Positions 7,791 through 11,683 of a DNA stretch of 11,683 nucleotides are shown here, one piece after another. The notes below the pieces were generated by a model. That model made no database searches. It had not been told where the DNA came from and was given only the letters and a program-made list of their open reading frames with translations. A program made the position numbers and the translations under genes. Every line of letters starts with the position of its first letter. The first letter of the stretch is position 1. The stretch comes from Spirogloea muscicola (lineage: Eukaryota; Streptophyta; Zygnematophyceae; Spirogloeales; Spirogloeaceae), in contig WELB01000290.1 in NCBI GenBank assembly GCA_009602725.1, forward strand, positions 66,707 to 78,389, given 5' to 3'.

Positions 7791-8247
7791 ATTGTCTCTG
7801 GTGCTGGGGGGCGTCGTGGGAGGCCCCGCGGAGGCAGTGCCCCCGTCGTTGCTTAGGGGCGTCCAGAAGCCAGGCAGGCCGGCGGCTCCGCGCCTGCCCG
7901 TGGCACGCGATGCCAAGTCCGGTGCCGGCGCGCTACCTGATGGCAGGGACTCGGCGGTGGCGAGAGACATCGTGACGGCGGATCTCACTTCGCTGCAGCG
8001 GGCTCTCCGCGCCAAGGTCCAGCTGACGGCGCTGAACCTGCGCCAGTTGGGCGACCGGGCCACCTACTTGGAGGCCCCGAGTGCCGCGGTCCTGGAGCTC
8101 AGGAAGGTCAACAGGGACGTGGAGAAGCGTCGCAGGCAAGCCGGCTGCCGCGACGTCGCCTCGGCGAGGAAATCGCTTGTGCGCAGCTTCGGCAGCATGG
8201 CCCAGGCCGACGCAGAGGAGTGGGCCGAGAACTGGGTGTATGGCTAG
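7791..8247 (+). CDS. Possible terminal exon or gene fragment, helical protein, unrecognised
   Basis: An open frame runs from just after an AG at 7790 to TAG at 8245-8247, about 151 codons. Codon use is strongly GC-ending (CTG, GCC, GTC, AAG), unlike the flanks. The second half looks alpha-helical and charged: LTSLQRALRAKVQLTALNLR, AAVLELRKVNRDVEKRRRQA, then AQADAEEWAENWVYG. There is no in-frame ATG near the start, so it would need an upstream exon. The stop falls inside the first bases of the LTR-like repeat at 8237, so the element may have cut the gene here or may supply the stop. No known domain recognised. Confidence 0.35.
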
Positions 8248-8365
8248 AAACGGCTAGCGGATGATGAAATTGACGTTGACCATAGATGCCGATAACCTGG
8301 CCAATGTAGCACCCTGCAGGGTGCTACATCTGTACCCTGTCCGTCCGGACCTCTAAGACGTTACA
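8237..8365 (+). mobile_element. LTR-like repeat 2 (about 129 bp)
   Basis: Begins TGTATGGC and ends GTTACA. Shares GCTAGCGGATGATG, GTTGACCATA, CCCTGTCCG and CCGGACCTCT-ACGTTACA with the repeats at 5432 and 8741, with considerable divergence. It carries a perfect palindrome at 8304-8329 at the place where the other copies have partial dyads. Confidence 0.5.
8304..8329. repeat. Perfect 26-bp palindrome
   Basis: ATGTAGCACCCTG at 8304-8316 is followed directly by its exact reverse complement CAGGGTGCTACAT at 8317-8329. There is no loop, so it would form a cruciform or bind a symmetric dimer rather than act as an RNA stem-loop. Confidence 0.97.
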
Positions 8366-8380
8366 TTGGTGGAGGACCGG
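8366..8380 (+). other. Possible primer-binding site
   Basis: TTGGTGGAGGACCGG directly follows the GTTACA end of repeat 2; the minus-strand copy at 6138-6152 reads TTGGTGGAGAACCGG. A TGG directly after the terminal repeat is the usual form of a site complementary to a tRNA 3' CCA end. The matching tRNA is unknown, and the same bases can also be read as a tRNA-like A-box region. Confidence 0.35.
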
Positions 8381-8728
8381 AGCGCAGATCGCGGGATCGA
8401 AATCCTGGGCGTGCAAGTTGGAAAGAACCCAGGGGGCAGGGTGGGGTCCGGCTGGGCGAGCAGCCCCGAGGAGCTGTGGCTCCCGAGGAATGCGTGTTTA
8501 TTAAGAGATGGCGAGGGGGCGATGAACCCTGGCGGCGTAGAGTCCCGGCGGGCGAGCGGCCTGATCAGACGGCCCAGGCGGCGACGGCCTCGAGTGCGAC
8601 GTGGGGCTGTTACGCATCCTGGCTTGGCGCGTACCCCTCTTCCCCAAGATCGCCCTCTTGACGACCTAAGGCCTAATGATGCACCTCTCTTGCTGCGGCA
8701 GACGCTGGAGACGCGGAGGACGACTCCC
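8381..8728 (+). mobile_element. Short interior between LTR-like repeats
   Basis: About 350 bases, too short for gag-pol. The first part (ATCGCGGGATCGAAATCC, then GGGCGTGCAAGTTGG) is shared with the minus strand at about 6095-6130. The plus frame 8366-8740 (124 codons) is Arg/Pro-rich with no reverse transcriptase, integrase or zinc-knuckle motif. The size fits a TRIM-type (miniature LTR) element or a heavily deleted one. Confidence 0.35.
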
Positions 8729-8740
8729 AGGGGGGAGTAG
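8729..8740 (+). other. Possible polypurine tract
   Basis: AGGGGGGAGTAG lies immediately before the TGTGGCGG start of repeat 3, the position expected for the plus-strand primer of an LTR retrotransposon. Confidence 0.45.
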
Positions 8741-8886
8741 TGTGGCGGATCTTCAGGAGGGGGCTACTATCAGTAGATAGCGGGTAGCGGAAGATGTGAA
8801 GGACAATGACCACAAATACCGGGAATCGTACGCGTGTAGCACATTACGGGGTAACCCTGTCCGCCCTGGACCTCTTGCCCGTAACG
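8741..8886 (+). mobile_element. LTR-like repeat 3 (about 146 bp)
   Basis: Begins TGTGGCGG; closest to repeat 1, sharing ACCGGGAATCG, TACGGGGTA and CCGCCCTGGACCTCTTG. The end has decayed to CCCGTAACG and no primer-site-like block follows, as expected for a 3' repeat. Divergence from repeat 2 is high, so if the two bound one element it is old, or they belong to different insertions. Confidence 0.5.
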
Positions 8887-8889
8887 AGA

Positions 8890-9050
8890 AGGGGCTCTCC
8901 CAATGGGGGCAAGGGCTGTGATAAACCAGCCCGGAGAGTCTGACAAGTTTCGAAGGGGTCAACGAATGGGGCTACACAAAGAAAAGCGCTTCCAGATTGA
9001 CAGCAGTGGCTGTAGGAAGCCAGCCCAAAAGAATGGACAAAGGTCCGAAA
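8890..9050 (+). repeat. Two adjacent R repeats
   Basis: Copy 1 (about 8895-8968) has CAATGGGGGCAAGGGCTGTG, AAACCAGCCC and a decayed tail GACAAGTTTCGAAGGGG. Copy 2 (8982-9050) has GCGCTTCCAGATTGACAG, GGCTGTAGGAAGCCAGCCC, then AAAAGAATGGACAAAGG and TCCGAAAGGGACC. Copy 2 shares its first 32 bases exactly with 6312-6343. Confidence 0.85.
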
Positions 9051-9279
9051 GGGACCGATGGCGCAAGAAGCAAGATACTAAACGCTAAGACATCAGCAAG
9101 GCAGCTCTCAGTAAGCTCTAGTCAGCAAGTGCAGGTTGGAATAGCCAGAGGGCTGAAATATGTCGCCCTGACGGAACCCGGAGGCAGCAGCCAAGGCGCG
9201 GCCTGCACGCAGGTGGGACGGCAAAGGCAAGGGACCTCTGCAGGGAGCCGGCCAGGCGCATCCTGAACACTTGGACTAG
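9051..9279. other. Unannotated stretch
   Basis: No gene recognised. CGGAGGCAGCAGCCA near 9180 also occurs near 3980, where it lies among R copies, so it may be a further module of that repeat context. The open frame 8997-9266 is mainly R-repeat sequence. Confidence 0.3.
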
Positions 9280-9453
9280 CGACCCGGCGGCGTTGAGGTT
9301 GGGCTGCTGGCTCTGCTGCCGTTGGCGGCGGGCCAGTGCACGCCTCGCAAGGCGCTGCAGAAGGTCGAGCTACCGAGTCCCAAACGCTCCATGGACATCG
9401 ACGGCGAGCGGGACAATTTCGTCGCCTGCTGGATGATCAATTGCCCGTTACAA
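9280..9453 (+). pseudogene. Exon-like open frame with signal-peptide-like start, unrecognised
   Basis: Open from 9280 to TAA at 9451-9453 without an upstream ATG. It reads VGLLALLPLAAGQCTPRKAL, then QKVELPSPKRSMDIDGERDN and FVACWMINCPLQ. Codons are GC-ending until the R copies begin at 9458. The hydrophobic run followed by AAGQC resembles a signal peptide or membrane segment. With only 57 codons and no recognised family this is a weak call. Confidence 0.2.
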
Positions 9454-9457
9454 TAAC

Positions 9458-9612
9458 TTTGGGCTGGCCTTGCACAGCCGTTGCCATAGATTGGAGGAGC
9501 TTTTTCTCACAGCCATTGCCGTGAATTGGAAGAGCTGTTCCTTCGGGCTTTTTCTTTTTGGGCTGGCCTTGCCCAGCCCCTCCCATGTGTGGGCGAGCAC
9601 TTTCTCTTCCTC
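9458..9612 (-). repeat. Three minus-strand R repeats
   Basis: Copy at 9458-9506 (GGGCTGGCCTTGCACAGCCG, then TTGCCATAGATTGGAGGAGC), a half-unit at 9507-9541 (CTCACAGCCATTGCC, GAATTGGAAGAGCTG) and a copy at 9556-9612 (GGGCTGGCCTTGCCCAGCCC, then CATGTGTGGGCGAGC). The last belongs to the GGCTCGCCCAT subtype also present at 9663 and 10612. Confidence 0.85.
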
Positions 9613-9662
9613 TTTTTCTCAAGGCGTGGACCGCAGCTCAGGGTCTAAGGGTTGGCCCCCCT

Positions 9663-9732
9663 CGAAAGAGAAATGGCTCGCCCATGAAGAAAGAGGGGCC
9701 AGCAAAGCCAGCCCAGAAAAGAATGGACAACA
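9663..9732 (+). repeat. R repeat, GGCTCGCCCAT subtype
   Basis: GAAAGAGAAATGGCTCGCCC, ATGAAGAAAGAGG, then GGCCAGCAAAGCCAGCCC and AGAAAAGAATGGACAACATC. It is the plus-strand counterpart of 10612-10685 and faces 9556-9612 on the opposite strand. Confidence 0.85.
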
Positions 9733-9894
9733 TCCGTAGGTCACAAAGGCCACAAAACGGTGCCGAAAAAGGAAAAACTACACATCAGGACACGTAATGA
9801 CGCATAGTTCCTATTCGGTCGCCATCGATCTCCCGCCGATACCATGGGGAGCCGGTGGATTTCCATGCTGCAGGCTCGCTCGCGCAGGTGTATC

Positions 9895-10078
9895 GTAAGA
9901 AGAAAGAGAAGAAGTGGCACACCTAAGGGGCAAGGGCTGCGAAAAGCCAGCCCAAACAGAATTGACAAAGGTTCGGAGGGGCCTACAAGCGTGTAGCAGC
10001 TACTAAGGGGGCTATCGTATAAGGAAGAAAGGGCGCGCCCATTGAGGATAGGGGCTGAAAAAGCCAGCCCAAAATGCG
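9895..10078 (+). repeat. Two plus-strand R repeats, the first full length
   Basis: Copy 1 (about 9895-10012) shows the longest form: GAAGAAGTGGCAC, GGGGCAAGGGCTGCG, AAAAGCCAGCCC, then AATTGACAAAGGTTCGGAGG, GGCCTACAAG and GTAGCAGCTACTAAGGGGGC. The minus strand at 10798-10892 gives the same order with few differences. Copy 2 (10022-10076) is GCGCGCCCATTGAGGATAGG, GGGCTGAAAAAGCCAGCCC, and is cut off after AAAA where the next open frame begins. Confidence 0.85.
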
Positions 10079-10238
10079 CATGCGCCTGTCCGTCTCGCTG
10101 CAGAGGTCCATGGCTCGCGCGCTGCATCTGCGTGCCGGTCGTGCCCTCGCTCGGCCCCTGGCCCTGGGGACCCGCCACCAGGAGCCCAGTTTCTCCGACC
10201 TGCGGCTGCTTAGCAGGAAAAGAGAAAGCGGCTGCTGA
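10074..10238 (+). CDS. 54-codon frame resembling an organelle presequence; possible exon fragment
   Basis: ATG at 10074 (second ATG at 10080) to TGA at 10236. The first 34 residues contain no acidic residue and many Arg, Leu, Ser and Ala: MRMRLSVSLQRSMARALHLR, then AGRALARPLALGTR, the composition of a mitochondrial (or plastid) targeting presequence. HQEPSFSDLRLLSRKRESGC follows. Codon use is GC-ending and clearly different from the flanking repeats. The frame starts inside the tail of one R copy and its end runs into the next R copy (from about 10218), so the last residues may be repeat-derived. No mature domain is present; it could be a first exon or a captured exon piece. The protein family is not recognised. 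Confidence 0.35.
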   Translation: MRMRLSVSLQRSMARALHLRAGRALARPLALGTRHQEPSFSDLRLLSRKRESGC

Positions 10239-10270
10239 TACGAAAGTATCGGCTGTGAAATGCCAGCCAG
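10218..10270 (+). repeat. R repeat, diverged
   Basis: AAAAGAGAAAGCGGCTGCTG, then ATCGGCTGTGAAATGCCAGC. It keeps the GGCTGTGAAA-GCCAGC core but not the AAAAGAATGGACAA tail. Confidence 0.6.
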
Positions 10271-10404
10271 ATGCATACAGGTGTTCATGACGGAGCCAAA
10301 GGCTACGCAGACAGCGCAATACCCCCGTGTCAGCAATAAAAAGGAGTGTATTAAGAGATGGAGGGCCATGTGTGGCCAGGTACAAAGGTAAGCAGGGGTA
10401 CTGA
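10271..10404. other. Unannotated stretch
   Basis: Nothing recognised on either strand except AATAAA at 10335-10340, which has no gene to serve on the plus strand. Confidence 0.3.
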
Positions 10405-10493
10405 GTGAGTCGTAGCTGCTTGATCCCGTGTGTTCCAGCGCTTTCCCTGGCCTTCGAATTCTGTTCATTCTTTTCTCTGGACTGGCCCGCAAC
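10405..10493 (-). repeat. R repeat, minus strand, long form
   Basis: On the plus strand it reads GTCGTAGCTGCTTGATC, CCAGCGCTTTCCCTGG, CCTTCGAATTCTGTTCATTC, TTTTCTCTGGACTGGCCCGC. This is the minus-strand order of tail, AAAAGAATGNACA and hairpin half, diverged from 10798-10892. Confidence 0.6.
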
Positions 10494-10611
10494 GAGCTAT
10501 TCTGACCTGCTGTTGCTCACTCGTGGGTATTGAGCTTCCCTAGTGTGATGTTGTGTTTGGTAGAGTAGTCCTTCTTTGGCATCTCTTCTTCTTTGGCATC
10601 TCTTTCTTTGG
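10494..10611. other. Unannotated stretch
   Basis: No gene seen. Two copies of CTTCTTTGGCATCTCTT lie in tandem at about 10570-10605, next to the R copy that follows. Confidence 0.4.
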
Positions 10612-10685
10612 CTTTGGACATTGTCCATTCTTTTTGGGCTGGCTTTGCCAGCCCCTCTTCTCTATGGGCGAGCCCTTTCTTCCTC
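10612..10685 (-). repeat. R repeat, minus strand, perfect 8-bp stem
   Basis: TTGTCCATTCTTTTTGGGCT starts the unit. The stem is GGGCTGGC-TTT-GCCAGCCC, eight perfect pairs with a three-base loop, the best hairpin in the family here. CTATGGGCGAGCCCTTTCTT follows, matching 9663-9690 on the other strand. Confidence 0.9.
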
Positions 10686-10797
10686 TCCCGGCCACCGCCC
10701 TCCTGGAAGGAACTTTCTGCGCTCTCTATGGATCTGAGGCTCCTCACTCGTAATTACTGAGTGATCCATCCTCCCCCTGTTTTTCCCATCGCATCCT

Positions 10798-11025
10798 CCG
10801 GCCCCTTTGTAGCTGCTCAACGCTCTTTAGGCCCCTTCGAACCTTTGTCGATTCTTTTGGGCTGGCTTTTCGCAGCCCTTGCCCCACTTCTTCTTCTTCT
10901 TCTTCTATGGCTTTGTCAATTCTTTTTCGGGCTGGCTTTTCACAGCTCTTGCCCCCATTGGGAGTGCCACTTCTTCTATGGCTGGCCTCGCACAGCCATT
11001 GCCTTACAGTGGAAGAGCTGTTTCT
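10798..11025 (-). repeat. Three minus-strand R repeats in a row
   Basis: 10798-10892 is the full-length form (GGCCCCTTTGTAGCTGCTCA, CGCTCTTTAGGCCCCTTCGA, ATTCTTTTGGGCTGGC, TTTTCGCAGCCCTTGCCCC). 10911-10972 is TCAATTCTTTTTCGGGCTGG, CTTTTCACAGCTCTTGCCCC, CATTGGGAGTGCCACTTC. 10978-11025 is ATGGCTGGCCTCGCACAGCC, ATTGCCTTACAGTGGAAGAG, CTGTTTCTC, the subtype seen at 4022-4128. A (CTT)n run separates the first two. Confidence 0.88.
10887..10906. repeat. (CTT)n microsatellite
   Basis: Six and two-thirds perfect CTT units at the edge of an R copy. Other copies carry GAAGAAG at the same place, so it probably grew from that part of the repeat. Confidence 0.95.
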
Positions 11026-11059
11026 CATTAAGGCGTGGGCCATGGATTGCTGTTCAGGC

Positions 11060-11072
11060 TTTAGGGTTAGGG
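11060..11072 (+). repeat. Telomere-like TTTAGGGTTAGGG
   Basis: One TTTAGGG unit (the common plant and algal telomere repeat) followed by one TTAGGG. Only two units, so chance or a short interstitial relic. Confidence 0.3.
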
Positions 11073-11173
11073 CTAACACTTCCAAGAAGGCCGGCGGCGG
11101 CAATCGATTCCGCCCAATGGCCTCAGATGGCGGCGCCGGCGCAGCCACGTGGCAGATGACAGAAATGCATTAG

Positions 11174-11500
11174 CATTCCCTAACGCTTCCATCACAGCGA
11201 GCTTTTGCTGCTTGGGGCCTCGGGTTCAGCAGATTACGATCAGAGTTGACCTAAGTTCATATAACCGTTTATTTAAGATTTACATGTGGTGCCCTATCAC
11301 GTACTGGGACATAGAAGTGAACAAGAAGAAGAAAACATAAAGTGAGATAGCAAAAGCCACCTAACCTTTCCAAGGTCCTTCACACCATAGTGTTTTTAAG
11401 ATTTTAAAAGCAACCGTATGCACTGAAGGGATAATGCTTAAGGAATAGAGAAAGTCGTTAAGTCTTGATTGCAGAGTGGGAGGGTAATTGTGGGTTACTC
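11174..11500. other. AT-rich intergenic stretch
   Basis: No gene, repeat or RNA recognised. Base composition changes abruptly from AT-rich to very GC-rich at about 11505. This could be the distal promoter of a gene starting at the right edge. Confidence 0.4.
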
Positions 11501-11593
11501 CCAGCTCCGCGGCGGGCGCATCACCCCCCCGCCGCGCCCGCCGCCGCAGTGCGCGCAGCTTTTCCCGGCGGCGGCGGCGGCGGCGGTGGCGCC

Positions 11594-11683
11594 ATGGCTG
11601 GCGAGCCGCTCGCTCGGGATCAGCGCCGTGAAAGCGAGTGTCGGCGAGGCCCGGCGCTGACCTCCTTCCCCATGCAGCCGCCG
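11594..11683 (+). CDS. Possible start of the next gene, cut by the window edge
   Basis: ATG at 11594 sits in GCGCCATGGC, a strong start context, and stays open for the remaining 30 codons (MAGEPLARDQRRESECRG, then PALTSFPMQPP). A second in-frame ATG at 11672 begins MQPP. The visible start of the LRR gene at base 2 is PPPAAAAALLL, so the second ATG could begin a similar signal peptide. The 180-base GC-rich island with a GGC run before it fits a promoter/first-exon region. Too short to identify. Confidence 0.3.
   Translation, partial: MAGEPLARDQRRESECRRGPALTSFPMQPP

Noticed and set aside
8366-8740. 124-codon Arg/Pro-rich frame as a retroelement protein
   Set aside because: No CCHC knuckle, protease, integrase or reverse transcriptase motif; GC-rich DNA opens more than one frame here.
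8491-10361. TATTAAGAGATGG occurring at about 8499 and 10349
   Set aside because: A 13-base match is expected about once by chance in a window this size, and the flanks do not align.
9741-10385. Minus-strand open frame of 214 codons, the longest uninterrupted frame in the window
   Set aside because: It crosses several R copies, and much of its sequence (FGLAFRSPCPLGVPLLL and similar) is translated repeat. The opposite strand has a better coding-like segment at 10074-10238.

Overview
Nuclear eukaryotic DNA, most likely from an alga. The first quarter holds one spliced gene whose protein joins exactly across eight introns; the rest is mostly repeats, old mobile-element remains and a few exon-like scraps. 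The protein has a plant-style leucine-rich repeat (LRR) architecture: an LRRNT_2-like cap, LxxLxLxxNxLxGxIP repeats and a GNAGLCG end cap. With the high-GC exons and a TGTAA close to the stop, this suggests a green alga. Three of eight introns appear to start with GC instead of GT, which also occurs often in dinoflagellates, so the lineage stays open. No bacterial operons, rRNA or intact tRNA genes were seen.

Layout. 1-2886 (+): a secreted or membrane-anchored LRR protein without a kinase, 5' end outside the window. 2887-4390: downstream region, then a first cluster of a short hairpin-bearing repeat, here called R. 4391-5413: two tandem copies of a unit of about 522 bp. 5432-6196: a head-to-head inverted repeat (foldback) made of two 5' ends of an LTR-like element. 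6312-6373: a single R copy. 6660-6833: a 35-bp minisatellite. 6927-7352: a triplet-rich open frame followed by twin hairpins. 7791-8247: an exon-like open frame. 8237-8886: a miniature LTR-element-like unit (LTR, possible primer site, short interior, purine tract, LTR). 8890-11025: dense R copies, on the plus strand to about 10270 and then mostly on the minus strand, surrounding a 54-codon frame that reads like an organelle presequence. 11174-11500 is AT-rich, and the last 180 bases are GC-rich with a well-placed ATG that may begin the next gene.

The one confident functional gene is the LRR protein, which probably acts at the cell surface in recognition or wall/adhesion. The most unusual material is the R repeat family (about 20 copies on both strands, each with a GGGCTG/CAGCCC stem and an AAAAGAATGGACAA tail), the foldback, and the miniature LTR-like unit. 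None could be matched to a named family from sequence alone.
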